This document shows, one piece after another, positions 25,324-37,270 of a stretch of DNA of 64,000 nucleotides. The number at the start of each line of letters is the position of its first letter. Positions within the stretch are counted from its first letter, which is position 1. The notes under the pieces are model-generated. The model did not search any database. It saw only the letters and a list, made by a program, of their open reading frames with translations, and was not told where the DNA came from. Made by a program: the position numbers and the translations under genes. The stretch is from Hetaerina americana (taxonomy: Eukaryota > Arthropoda > Insecta > Odonata > Calopterygidae). The stretch lies in contig JAKTNV010000064.1 of the NCBI GenBank assembly GCA_022747635.1, forward strand, positions 124,001-188,000, read 5' to 3'.

Positions 25324-25340
25324 ATACCACAGATCCGTAG
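24903..25340 (+). pseudogene. mariner transposase, N-terminal part only
   Basis: The frame gives about 140 residues of the transposase (helix-turn-helix DNA-binding region, including CIKFCVKN, YQWHERF, GRPSTS and the LTIREIAEDL second HTH) and ends six codons after the break in unrelated sequence at a TAG. All three catalytic Asp residues are missing. The start ATG at 24903 corresponds to the start I use for the intact copies. Such a product could at most bind terminal repeats. Confidence 0.9.
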
Positions 25341-25461
25341 CATGAATACCACAACAGCATCGAATCAGTGTTTTGCATCCTCTTCCCGCCAACGGTCGCA
25401 TCAGATCGACATCCCTTCCAATTCTATTCATCCAATGTATAACGTTGTGATCTATTATTAA

Positions 25462-25775
25462 CCTAATTAAAATATTAGAGGAGATAGCCTGGGGATCACT
25501 CACGGAGCGAAGGTCAAAATACAGGTTAAATCTCTTGCATAACTTAGAAGGATGACTTAAGTAGCAATATTGAAAATGCATTAGTACTCCCGTCGTGCGG
25601 CGGTAGGCGATATCATGCAAATAAAATTAGTTTATTCATAAAAAAATAATTTTTCCACCAACGATTAAGGGATTAGAATAACATTGACCATCCGCGGTAG
25701 GCTTAAAAATATTCGGGTCAAAATTCGTCTCCTGTGTATTCAACCCCTACCACACACCCTAGCAGTGGTTTCCAG
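25462..25775 (+). repeat. Dispersed repeat R1, copy 4
   Basis: It starts near AAAATATTAGAGGAGATAGC and ends near CACCCTAGCAGTGGTTTCCAG. It is collinear with copy 3 and the reverse complement of copies 1 and 2 (the TACCGCGG block is shared with copy 1). It lies about 140 bp after the broken end of mariner copy A. Confidence 0.65.
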
Positions 25776-25834
25776 GATATTGTGATGGTTTTTAGCCAGA
25801 ATTCGAGCGATTGGCTTGACATGATCTGAACCTA

Positions 25835-25895
25835 GAACCTTTAGATGTCCACTTAAACCTTTGCCAAGGTTTCAGTTTACATCTAAAAGGTCGCA
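25835..25895. repeat. Short inverted repeat (hairpin)
   Basis: Two arms of about 25 nt, sharing TTTAGATGT and AAACCT on the left and their complements on the right, surround a loop of a few bases. Function unknown. Confidence 0.6.
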
Positions 25896-26262
25896 AAAGT
25901 CTATAAAAGCAAGGATGCCCATTAATACAGACCGAGTTTCCGTGTGTTTGTTTTGATCGACATGTATGACCACACGAGTAACAACTCTGAATAAACCGGA
26001 CCCAAGAATTTAAGTATCGATGGCACAGGGAAAAGGCGTCACACTTAACCAAAACTCAAACCTAAGTGATCTACTTCATAATTTTTATTTGCTTGTAAAA
26101 CCAATATGGGAAAGAGACCACCGCGAAGGGGCAACACAGGATAAAAGTCATAGAATATTGTGATTAAAAAGACAACCGAAAGTCGCTTCACTTTACACAC
26201 AAGTCCCGTTTCATTTGAGATTGATTACGCGATCATTTACGAACAAGAGAATATATTAAATA

Positions 26263-27462
26263 CGAGGTATGCTCAAAAAGTAACACAACTTTTGTGTTTT
26301 TTCAAAAATTATTTTTTTATTCATGAAAATCAATTTTGTCCCCTTCAAAGTAATACCCATTAGATATTATACACTTATGGCAACAGTTTTCCCAAACCTC
26401 GAAGCATTTCAAAAAATCATTTTTTGTGATCTTGTTCAGCTCCTCCTTCGATGTAGTTTTATCTCTTCAATCGTAGCGTAGCGTCGTTCTTTCATGGGCC
26501 TCTTCAGTTTCGGGACAAAGAAAAAGTCACTGGGACTCAGGTCTGGGAAGTACGGTTGCTACGGAATCATTATTGTGTCGTTTTTGGCTAAATATTCGCG
26601 CACAAGAAACGATGTGTGCGCAGGGACGTTGTCATGGTGCAAAAGCCAATTTTTTGGAAGACCGCAAGACCCAATCGAAGAAAAATCTAAACAAAACTTC
26701 ACATTTGACCGAACTTTGCGCGCCTTTTTCCGTCCAGGCTCGTATTGCTTCTTCCATATGGATGATTAAGCTTTAATTTCCTCGTCATAGCCGTAAACCA
26801 ATGATTCATAACCAGTTAGGACCCTCTGGAGCAAATTTAGGTCGTTTCGGACAGAGTCCAACATCTCATTAGCAATGTTAATGCGTTGCTGTTTTTGGTC
26901 GAAATTGAGCAATTTTGGTACGAACTCCGCGGCGACCCGTGTTTTGCCCAAATCATTGGTAAAAATCGAATGGCAATCGATATGTTTAGGTCCTCAACAA
27001 CTTCTCTAACGGTGATTCGACGATTGGCTAACACTATTTCCTTCATTTTATGTTTTAGTCTATCGTTTACGTGCTGGGGCGTTCGGCACGCTCTTCGTCG
27101 TTCACATCTTCTCGGCCTTCTGAGAACATTTTGTACCACCGATATATGTTGCCTCTGCCCAAGGTAGCTTCTACAAATACCATAGTCAACATTCGAAATG
27201 TGTCCGTGCACTGAATTTCGTTTTTTACACAAAATTTGATGCACATTCTTTCATGCATTTTTTGCAACAGGCAAAAATCGAATACAAGCCAAAGCACGTC
27301 CAAGCAAAACAGATGTCAACAATTAACTGAACATTCATAATGGCCGAACTTTTCGGCATAAGTGTAGACGTAAGTAACCACATAACGCCACAAAAAATCA
27401 AAAATCAAATATACCTATCCTATGAAAATTCAAAATTGGCGATACTTTTTGAACAGACCTCG
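26263..27462 (-). mobile_element. Second mariner family, complete ends but degenerate
   Basis: Terminal inverted repeats of about 20 bp (CGAGGTATGCTCAAAAAG on the left; CGAGGTCTGTTCAAAAAG on the right, read inward) are flanked by TA at 26261-26262 and 27463-27464. Total length 1,200 bp, short for a mariner because the transposase has lost an internal piece. The terminal sequence and the protein differ clearly from copies A-D. Confidence 0.95.
26318..27270 (-). pseudogene. mariner transposase of the second family, dead
   Basis: Reading from about 27260 down, fragments are CIKFCVKNE, YRWYKMFSEGRED (first HTH), ITVREVVEDLNIS (second HTH), a VPKLLNFDQKQQR linker, TGYESLVYGYDE, then after a deletion of roughly 60 residues NWLLHHDNVPAHTS, PDLSPSDFFF and a C-terminal NGYYFEGDKIDFHE just before a stop. 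The first catalytic Asp (normally TGDE/S) is Tyr; the second and third Asp survive. At least three frameshifts and one stop are present. It is a cut-and-paste transposase that no longer works. Confidence 0.9.
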
Positions 27463-27464
27463 TA

Positions 27465-29753
27465 TTTGAATCATAGCTAATAATTGTTCAAAAATTTGCC
27501 TGATTTTGGTCGTGGATTGACGTGGCTTTATTTCGAGGTGAGTACCCGTAACACAGAGGCATCGGTTAAAGCCTAATGTATTCTTCATCACATTAAAGTT
27601 GTCATAACTGATAATTATTCTCGGATGCTTTCTGTTATTTATTTCCGAGAGCTGAAAACTGTAATTTGAGAATGAAATTATTTTTTTTTAATTTTGAAAA
27701 CATAGCCGAGGTCTCAATTAATTTTTTGCTCGGATTCAGGAAATTAATTCAACGATGTTCTCTCCAGAGGTCACCCGTGTTTCAGCAGTGATTTTCATGA
27801 ATTGGACAATTCAGTACGATGCACGCTTTTCCCTCGTCTCAAAAAAGATGACTTCCTCTGTATATTTCCATTTGAGTTCCCAACTAGGCTTTTAAAAAAA
27901 AGATAAGTGTCTTCCATTTTAATATTCTCTTTCTTATTTAGATGACACAATATTGCTATCAACTTAAATTATTTCAGAATGATTATAATTTGGAAAGGAT
28001 AAATTGAGTTTCTTACTGCTTTTAAAAACTCAAATTATATCTTCTTTAATGTGTGATAATATTTTTCGGCTTACGAAATATTATTTAAAATATTCAATCA
28101 TCTAACTTTAATTTTTGGCACTTAGGATTAGCATCTTTTAACCTCTACTGACAGGAACAATGGTGTAGACATAGTAGCACGGTTTGAGAATGAATTGTGG
28201 AGCGCTCACTGTTTGTCAAGTCAGCGTTCTTCGGCAAACTTCATAAAGATGATTAGGAAAGAAAAGTAGAGAAAGGATGAAGATAGGAAATTAAAATTAT
28301 GAGTACTGGGGCGGAGAATCCAAAAACCCTTGCTCCCTCATTTGATTTTTTGCCGCGGAGCCCTATTTAAGTCCGAGGCTTTCAGCCAACTCACCAACCA
28401 TAAACGGGGAGAATATGCACTGTTCTCCACACGTAAAACTAAATTTTGACCATCTATGTTGAATTTCTCCGCTATTAAAAGACTCACCCAAGAACTAATT
28501 TATTCCTTTTTTCTCTTAACTTCTAACTCCCCAAATGCAATATAGATTGACTTTCGTTTCCCCTTTTTTTCTCTCTGACCATACATTTTTCTTTTGCGTT
28601 CCTTAACTCCCAACACCCTCCACTTAGTTTTTCTATCGTTACGAACAACCCCAACAGTTCCTTCTCATTCCCTGATGCACCGAATTTTCATTTCCTTAAT
28701 TTCCTTTCCAACGTATTTTATTAATGTTTCTCCATATCACAAAACCATACCACCCCTACGTATTTTCGTTCCACAAAGACAAATATTCCATGAATGGGCT
28801 TCCTTAAACATTTGGCTTTATTTTCGTCCTGATTTCCAGACCAAAGAGGCATTTGGAAATATTAATCCCATTTTCAAAATATTCTAGCCATGCTGAAATT
28901 TCATCTTCATTTCTAAAATCCTAGGCCTGCATCAATGAGAACACTATCTACAGATGCACATATGTTTAATATCGGTCATACTGAATGTTCCTTTATGTGA
29001 CGCTATTATAGTTTACTTCGTTTTTTATTAATTTCAGCCTCTCTTTACTTCTTGCATTAATTCTGAATTGTACTTTAAGATAAATTCAATGATCCGCTCA
29101 AGGCCTTTATACTCGTATTTTAAACGAATTGCATAGCTCTCCCTCCTCAGAACTTCCAATTTTCGTTCCATCATTTCAACTGCGTGCGTGCCATACTTTG
29201 TGACTGCAGAACACGCATTGCACTAATTTGCAGAGCTACAAAAATCCACGATGAACAAAATGTTTATTCAATATGTCTCATACTCCTTATTGAATCATGG
29301 AAATGCGAAAAATGATATCAGTGAACTTTTTAGCTGGAAAGAACTTGATTTTACCGTCATCATACATAAAATCAGAGACAAAGCTTAGGATAATTTGAAT
29401 CTCCATAAAATACGTGTTTTCCTTGCTGCTGGATATAATATTGCCAACACTGAATTTTAAAAATTGCATTGCATATTTATTGCTAATCCCATTTCAAAAG
29501 ATTGGCAAATGCAATTACCATCTGTCGGTCGATTTCATCTATATTTATTAAAAATTTTAAACTTCAGGAGTAAGGCGCCGGGGATCAATATTAATCGATT
29601 CAGGGGAAATATTGCATTGAATACGTAGTAAACTTCAATCTGCTATTTGCACCTAGGTCACAGAAATAATAGCATCATAGAAAAAAGCAATATTTTCGGC
29701 CAATTTCATGAAAGAAGGCACTTTGCTATTACGTGAAAAAATTTTTATATTAC
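27465..29753. other. Intergenic; nothing firmly recognised
   Basis: AT-rich. On the minus strand around 28560-28920 there is a weak likeness to the C-terminal block of the LINE at 22155-23430 (IWRNINKIRW), too faint to call. Confidence 0.35.
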
Positions 29754-29790
29754 GACCTAGGTTTCGTTACGGCAAAACATCTTCAGGTTT
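29754..29790 (-). ncRNA. Hammerhead-ribozyme-like motif 2
   Basis: On the minus strand: CTGAAGA (fits CUGANGA), a weak 3-bp stem II, GAAA, a minimal stem III (ACCTAGGT) and GTC, followed by GTAATAT. The tail after GTC resembles that after GTC in motif 1. It lies 44 bp outside mariner copy B and is not attached to a recognisable Penelope-like gene. Stem II and stem I are poor, so this is probably an inactive relic. Confidence 0.3.
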
Positions 29791-30957
29791 ACTTGATGAT
29801 TGAATGATTTCCACCGTGTTACGCATGAAACTACTACCTTGATCAAAAAGTTCCCGGAATAACCACCGTGTGGCGCTCCCATCGTTCCGATTTGAGTTCT
29901 GTTTTTTTGTTAAATTGGTACATCTGTTGTTGATATTCCCTTTAAATCTTAGTGTCATAACTTGACATTTGCAAAAGTTACGGTCGGTTTTCGGTATGTC
30001 CATCAGTGCTTCCTGCGATTTTTCCATTACTTCCTCTCGGCTGCTAAAACGCGTTCCCCGTAATGGTTTTTTAACTCGATTGAACAGAAAGAAGTCACAG
30101 GGAGCCAAATCAGGTGAATTCGGTGGCTGTTGGATGGTATTTGTTGCATTTTTCGTCAAAAAATTACGAATAATGATAGCACTGTGCGACGGTGCGTTAT
30201 CATGGTGCAAAATCCACGAGTTTTCTGCCCACATTTCTGGTCTCTTTCGGCGAATTGCTTCACGCAAACGTCTCATAACGCCCAAATAATACTCTTTGTT
30301 TACTGTCTGGCCTTCTGGCAAAAATTCATGATGCACTACACCGTTGTAATCCATGAAAACCGTCAGCATTGCCTTCTTTTTTGACTGAAAACGACGTGGT
30401 TTTTTTGGTCTCGGCTCATTTGGTGAACGCCATTCACTTGCCTGATGTCTGGATTGCGTGTCGTACTCATAAACCCACGTCTCGTCTCCAGTAATGATCC
30501 TTTTGATGAATGTGGGATCGGATTCAGCCTCGCAAATCATGTCTTTTGCGACGTCAACACGGTCTCTTTTTTGCATGAAATTGAGGTCTTTTGGCACCAA
30601 CTTTGCTGCTACACGACGGAAACCCAAATCATTAACCACAATGTCTTGGGCGGATCCATAGGCAATGTTCAAGTCCTCCGCTATTTCTCTGATGGTTAAT
30701 TTGCGGTTATTGACCAACATTTCTTTTACTTTATCAATTTTTTCACCGACTTTCGATGTCGATGGTCTGCCACTGCGTTCATCATCTTCGATTGACTCAC
30801 GACCACTTCTGAACCGCTCGTGCCACTGGTAAACGACCGTTTTTTTTAGAGAATCGTTGCCGAAACACTTTTCTAACATTTCCAACGTCCGTGCGCCACT
30901 AAATCCGTTTTTTACGCAAAATTTAATACAAGTTCGTTGTTGCAAATTTAAATCCAT
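29767..30957 (-). pseudogene. mariner transposase with replaced C-terminus
   Basis: From the ATG at 30957 the protein is identical in kind to copies C and D through PKT near residue 314, so both HTH motifs and all three catalytic Asp residues (TGDE, HHDN, PCDF) are intact. After that the frame runs through the inverted 5' segment and out into flanking DNA for about 80 foreign residues, ending at a TAA next to the hammerhead-like motif. The missing tail normally carries KKCFEDWIKRW and the acidic FEGDNIDLDE end. Whether the chimera keeps any activity is unknown; it may still bind ends. Confidence 0.85.
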
Positions 30958-31162
30958 TTCTGAAATTGTAAAAAATCGCCAACACACACAGAGATAGATG
31001 TACTCTTGGCTACGTAACTTTTGCAAATGTCAAGTTATGACACTAAGATTTAAAGGGAATATCAACAACAGATGTACCAATTTAACAAAAAAAACAGAAC
31101 TCAAATCGGAACGATGGGAGCGCCACACGGTGGTTATTCCGGGAACTTTTTGTTCAAGGTAG
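29834..31162 (-). mobile_element. mariner copy B with 5' ends at both termini
   Basis: The element is flanked by TA (29832-29833 and 31163-31164). Its right side (31014-31162) is the normal 5' end of the minus-strand transposase gene. Its left side (29834-29982) should be the 3' end but is a second copy of the same 149-bp 5' segment in inverse orientation. The switch is at about 29982-29984, next to the transposase codons for MDIPKT. The true 3' terminus and the last 33 codons are lost. The right tip carries one change (TGTTCAAGG instead of TGATCAAGG). Confidence 0.95.
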
Positions 31163-31164
31163 TA

Positions 31165-32619
31165 TGTCGTTTATTTTAACGTCGTCTCATTTCAACATTC
31201 TTTTAAATAAATTGAATTACTGTCACTAATCCTACTCGCCAGTTGGTCGCGGCATTTTTTCTCAATGGCAAAAGAGTAGGCGTAAACCAACAAGTGGTCA
31301 ACATGCGTTATTTTGCCTAACATTTTTAGTACAGACAATGAGACATGGAATAAAGGATCGATGTCGGCTTTTTACGCTGCTTAAGTCATTTCACCGATTT
31401 CTGCAAGATACGGATGGAGGCCTCCTTGGTTTTTTAAAGTAGTCGTTACTATAATGTTTTCAGATCTTCATCCACCAAGATTATTTCTCGGCATAACCTT
31501 AGAATTTTTAATATGCGCTGGGCATATAATGGACTTTTGCCTTCGAGCGACATTTCGGTAGTTTGCAGCGACTCAAATATATGAAAGTTTAAAATAGTTA
31601 TCCTCAAACTTTTTGGTTTTTAAGTGTAAAAGTTCCTTATCGTAGTATTTTCAGATATTTTTGGTGGAAGTGGTGTGCATTCAGAGAAGTAAAATGCCCA
31701 TTTATTCTCGTTGTGGAAGCTTTTTAAAACATTGTAATCCTTTTTTAGACGTCTAAGTTGAGTGCCCATCTTCTAAAATAATTGCATAAAGAGTGCATTT
31801 GTTCCACCTGTTCCGCTTTTACGGCCTCATTTGGATATTTATCTTCAACAAGTTACGTCGGGAGAATCTTCCTTTCGCCTTCTTCTCGGTCATTAAAAAC
31901 CTATCGCACGGTTTCTGTAACGGGTTTAAAAATACTAGTGGCTCCCTTGGCTAACTATGACTTGGTTGCCCGCAAATCTACTAAGTTGGTGTTCAGTTTT
32001 CTCCTAACTATTTCTTCTTCCACCAACACTGTCCATGCTTCTCTTTTCATTTTCCTCGCGTCTGCATTGAAATTGGTGGCTGATAATGAATCTACTCACC
32101 TTGTCTAACGCTCCCCTTGGTAGACCATCTAAGACGCTGCACTTACAATGCAATCAGAAAAGACATACATGCTTCGGATGTTTCATACCCTTCCTATCAT
32201 CTGCCATACCCGAATTGCCATTTTATATTCTATAGTACATGAATTAAATATATTAACCCAATACACTCTGTCTGTCGAACCGAAGCATTAGTGTTCGATT
32301 CACAAGTTTACCGCTCAACCGAAACTTTGCATACATAGAGGTACTTTGTCGGTTCAATAAGGAAATATTACTTCCATTTTGTATTGAGCATATCCGTGTC
32401 CGCATTGAGGGAGTGTTAGTTTAGGTAGAATATCATGTGATGTTTACTTCATTGATCACCAAAGATGACAAGTACAAAAAAACTCTTACTTCAGTTTGTT
32501 TATTTTATTTATAAACGCATTTATCAATCCGTTATAAGAGGTACGAAATGTTAGTTTCATTTCAATTTACTTATTCAGATGCAATTAAATCAATAATACC
32601 ATACTTTTTTCCCTCTTTC
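31165..32619. other. Intergenic; nothing recognised
   Basis: A 108-codon plus frame (31782-32108) is open, Ser/Thr/Leu-rich and matches no family I know. No repeat detected. Confidence 0.4.
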
Positions 32620-33350
32620 CGGGATCAGCCGTTTTCACGCTCCTCCATGCATGCGCAATTTAATCGAGGTATTTCAGTTCGGTGACGCCCGGTGACGGCA
32701 ACCAAGGAGGACCACGCGCCCCCTACTCTCTTTCCCTCCCCCTTATGCCCCACCTAACACGCTGTCTTGTTGGTAGTATTGCACGGACGCAATGGACGCA
32801 TTTACAGTTGTACTTATAATACTTCAACTGCAATTCCCTACGCCGGGAGGAATCTATTCCCTGCCTTGTTTGCGAAAAATTAACGCTGCGTGCCCAGCGA
32901 CTCCTTTTTTTGTCGTAGAATTCAATTTAATTTGCGTTTCCTCGTACTAATTAAAGAAAATGGTACAGCTATTGTCGCTAATAATGTTCTCATTTTTGTT
33001 TTTTTTGTAGGTCGTCTTCGGAATAACATTATCCCGCCATCACGATCGATCTAAGGGTAGGAAACCACCTCGTGGCGGGACGCTGGGTCGCATTTGCCAT
33101 GCAGAGAGAGATGTAACTGATCATGCGTACTATAAGTTTGCTCTAATTTTAAAAATTCGATGTGAAAAACCATGAATATTATCTTACCTACTAGAAACAT
33201 AGATCATTCCCTAGATTTACAGAAATAGAGAATCGTATTTTGTCCAGTTTATTATCATTTTGCTGATTTTATTTTAGGCCTCTTCGAAAAAAATATCGGG
33301 AAGGGTGTGCGAAGGAGGGCCCTGGAGACCGTCAGTGGTGAGTGTCATAT
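32620..33350 (+). other. GC-richer patch with two possible small exons
   Basis: Two segments have splice-like borders: 33011-33056 (T-rich tract then TTGTAG before; GTAGGA after) and 33278-33337 (ATTTTAG before; GTGAGT after). Joined, they stay open in one phase for about 35 codons. The second is also open in another phase, and the translation is not recognised. Upstream, 32620-32900 is CpG- and C-rich like a promoter. This is a weak guess at a host gene. Confidence 0.2.
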
Positions 33351-35054
33351 CTATCTCATTACTTTTAGTAACCACTAGTTTTCTCGGTGTTGTTGTCTTT
33401 GTGGCTGGGATAGGTATGTTCATCTAACATTGGGGTTGTCCTGTAAACCCTAACGTTGGCAGTGTGACAAAATGAAAACAACTAGAAATAGCCTTGCACG
33501 TATTTCCTTTCTACTGTTTGGAAATCCAACTGTTTAGACTCTCTCAGGTCTCGATACTCGGGTCTGGCTGTCTCGCCAAGTCGAAATGTTTTGTAATTTG
33601 GAGAAGGCTATGTTCGGGTTATTTAAACAATGAATTCCATATTAAGTGAAGAATTTTGGGAATAATTGCGGAATTATGTCGTTATATTCCATGTTTATGG
33701 AGAATTTACGAATTGATGTTCCCGATTGGAAATTCAGTGTTTGAAGTGACTGTGCGATCCAGACGCATAGTCTTTGATTAATTCGATATAATATTTCCTC
33801 TTGTCTAGCATTCGAAGACAAAGTTAAGTTACAAGAGAAACAAGAGCGTTTTTTATGTAAGCTCTCATGCATTTTGCCTTGTGAATGGAAGCATTTGTAG
33901 TGGGACGTTGTTCCGTCCATCAGTTGAAGATGGTGTGGTGAGATTGCGCATTTTAGGAGTGGGTCTAGTGAGTGAGTTTAGTGTTTTCCTATGTGTCTTA
34001 AATTCATTTGTAATTATTAATAAACAGTAAGCAAACAGCAATTCAGTTTTTGGCGATCAGAATTCGCCAGAATTGGAAAAAAATTGCAATGATTATTTCT
34101 CTGATGGGGTCGTTTACTTTTGTTTTTGTAAATTAAATCAAGACAGACTCAAAATTTCAAGTACTAGTTTTTCGCACGCGTCGTGATGTACAGTAATAGA
34201 TATTATTCCCAAATTCCGTTTTACATCTCAGTGCGGTTACACACGAAGACATCCCTCTACTCATTAATTGGGAGCGAAATAAGACGACTTCTTTGATGAA
34301 TGCTAAGGCCCCCTTAAATGTGTTCTTCTCAAGGGGCGACTCATGTCAATAGCCCGTTCTCATGCCAAGGAATGAGATCAGTCCCTTACTTTCTGATATC
34401 AGAAATCGGTTAAGTCACATCAATCGGAAAACAATGGCAATGTTTAACTCTCCGCCGGGATCGTTTTGTTTTTATGAATTCAATCATTCGATGAGCCTCA
34501 CTGATGAGCTTGTTCTCTAATCTTCATAGAGAATCTCAGAAATCATAATTAAAATAAGTGATCTACTCATACTTTTTGGTTCATAGAATTTAATTTACAA
34601 TTACGCTTTTTTCAATGTTTTTAATTAACTCTATTGAATTTCTCCGTTTAACTATCAAAGTTGAGTCTTGCAGCGGAATTATATTCGAGGTATTTTGCAG
34701 TAATGCCATAGCCCAACATTGCCATTGTGTATGATTAAATATTCCTTGTTGAATTGAAATATAATTTGTTTCGTATTTGCGCAGGCAGCGATGATGTGGT
34801 TTCAGTTTCATATTTCTCCAAACTTTTATCTTAAATATAAATTAACACTTAACATCAAGCGTTTCTTGTTTTGTCAGAAACTTCTTAACCATGATTTGTC
34901 TTGTAATGTTCTTCATTCCATATGTGTCACCCTGGTTTTATCTCCGCGAACCTTTATGATTTAATGAAGACTTTCATGTCCATTTCTCCCCACACCTTTT
35001 TAAGTTTTTTGTCCCTTTTTTTATCGGAAAGTTTTGAAACGTACTGGTCAGGGT
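33351..35054. other. Intergenic; nothing recognised
   Basis: AT-rich, short frames only. The last 150 bp may include the 3' non-coding end of the Penelope-like element. Confidence 0.4.
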
Positions 35055-37270
35055 TCATGTCTCAACAGCAAAACCATGTCCACGATATCAAATTCGCCTG
35101 TTTCGAATTCATGTCCATTAGCTTTTCGCTGGGCGTTAATTTTGGGAAGTAATTTGAGTTAAGTATGTGTAAAAATGTTGGAAAGAGAAATCTCTGAAGT
35201 TTTCAAATGGCTTTTACTGATGGCACCATGGATAAAAATATTTTATTTTGAATTTATCATTCCCCGTCTAGTAGAGTTTTTGAACATTTTTTCAGCCATC
35301 CATTCATCAAAAGTCCGCCAGCATCTTTCAAGTTGTTTTATTCTGGCTTTGAAACCTCTTCCGGTCTGCCCAATGTAGCACATATCTCAGGAATCACACT
35401 TCACCGTTTAAATGTGGGATTGTAAGAGGGGCTCTAATTTGCCTTAGTTGCGGCAAAGGATGTGGATTATGAAAAGAGATATTGAATTTCCTCTTAATAT
35501 ATTTTTGGGCAATGTTATTCGGAAGATCACTCACAAAAAATAGTCGATGCCACTTTTTTGGCTTTTTTGGTGTCAGACTAACAGAGCATTACTATGAAAT
35601 AGCTTTCAATTTCAATTTTTCTTTAAGAGATTGGCTCCAATATTTACACGATGGCCATTGGATACTGCTATTGAATTTATAATGTCTTGGATTGACATTT
35701 ATTGCTGCTAGTGGTAAATTAACAAGTTGTTTGATCATTGAATGGAAGACGGGCACTTTCTGGTTCATAGGGTTGCAGGAATGATTGCATCACTGTGACA
35801 TGGTTTCCTGTATATGACAACACTGTGTTTATCATCTATGATAGATATGGAAAGTTGAACAGTGTTCAACTCTCTCCCAGATTTCTTTTCCATGGTGAAC
35901 TTAATTTTGGGGTGTTGGGCATTTAAAAGATTGAGTCAACTGTCTAGTTGTTATATACTCCCAGTCCAACAGCAGATGATGTGGTCCAAATAGAAATTCC
36001 AGTAGAGTGTATTAGTTATGATAGGGTAGCCGTAGTTATATACTAGTGAGTCTAAATAGCCAATAAATATTTCTGTTAATAGTGTGGATAGAGGAGATCC
36101 CATTGCTGAGCCGTCCGTTTGATGATAGCACACGTAATTGAATAAAAAGTAATTCTGGTTGGCACACAGTTCCATGAGCAGATGGTGTTCTTTTATAAAA
36201 ACAAGGTTCATGTTGGAGTCTCTTGGTAAATCCTTTGTGAGTTACTAGGTTATTTGATTGGGCACAGAGATAAGTAAGTTTTTTACATTAAAGAAAACTA
36301 GTTTGGAGTTAGGAGGCAAAGAGAAATGGTGAAGATTACGTGTTTTGTGAATGGCATTCTTAAGACTATATTTTGCTGAAAAACTAGTGGAAATTGTAAA
36401 GATGGTATTCAGTTTGGAGGCTAATTTGTATGATGGTGAGCCTATGTATGATACCACTGGGTGAACGGGTGTTCTATCTTCATGAAATTTCGGTAAGCCA
36501 TTAAATCTAGGAGGTAAAAGATTCATTTGTAATAAAACTTTCTGAGAACAATTTAGAACCTGCGGACAAAGCTGCTTTTACACCTTTTTGGAGCCTAGTA
36601 TTTAGGTCATGAGGGAGGATCACAAAGGACTTATCTGTCAACACATTGCCACATTTTTCGATAAAAGGTTTGTGTAAGATTATTATGCTATTCCCTTTAT
36701 CTGCTTTAGAGATGATCAGGTTTTCGTTTTCTATTTTCTGCATGAAGGATATTAACACATTGTTATGTTGAAGGCCCAGTTTTTTGAGGCGGGCACTGTC
36801 TCCATTGTCAAAATGGGACGTGATAATACCTTTAACATTTTGTTTAACACCTGTATGTTCAGAATGCAGGGCAACTTCACAGTTTACTATCAAAGATTTG
36901 AAGGGGCGTTGTGCCTGAGGCTGAGTAGGGGCAAACTTCAAGCCTTTTTGTAATCAAAATTTGAAGCCGATAAAGGTAGAATCACAGAAGTTGACTACTT
37001 CAGGATGAAACTTAATATCACTTATGAGTTTACACTTGGGAGAATGAGTTGCATTTCCCCATCCACGTAGCAAATAATGTAGTTTTTTGTTTATAACGGA
37101 ATAATTCTTCGAGGAGACTTTGCTTCCCAAAGATTTAACATGGTCATAAAGAGAGTGCCACTGAGTGATATGTGAAGCTGATGATAGTTCCATGAGGAGG
37201 TGATAAAGGTAATGTGAGTAAGCATCCCTCTTACTGTACCAATCTCTCAGTTCTCATATAATCCAGGTTC
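35055..37270 (-). pseudogene. Penelope-like element: reverse transcriptase plus GIY-YIG endonuclease, broken
   Basis: Blocks on the minus strand in order: an N-terminal stretch (SKRDAYSHYLYHLLM, then about 37190-36960); LKFAPTQP near 36920; IISKADKGNSIII; PPRFNGLPKFHE near 36510; GSPSYKLASKL; LVFFNVKNLL; YHQTDGSAMGSPLS near 36110; and NFYLDHII near 35980, the counterpart of the RYVDD active site, in which the second Asp is His. Further down are IIDDKHSVVIYRKPCHSD, SMIKQLVNLPLA and finally CYIGQTGRGFKARI near 35375, the GIY-YIG endonuclease core. Stops and frameshifts split it into at least five frames. Penelope-like elements copy RNA at a nick made by the GIY-YIG domain; this copy cannot. Confidence 0.9.

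Noticed and set aside
28560..28920. Minus-strand likeness to the LINE C-terminal block
   Set aside because: One short block (IWRNINKIRW) with stops around it; not enough to separate from chance.
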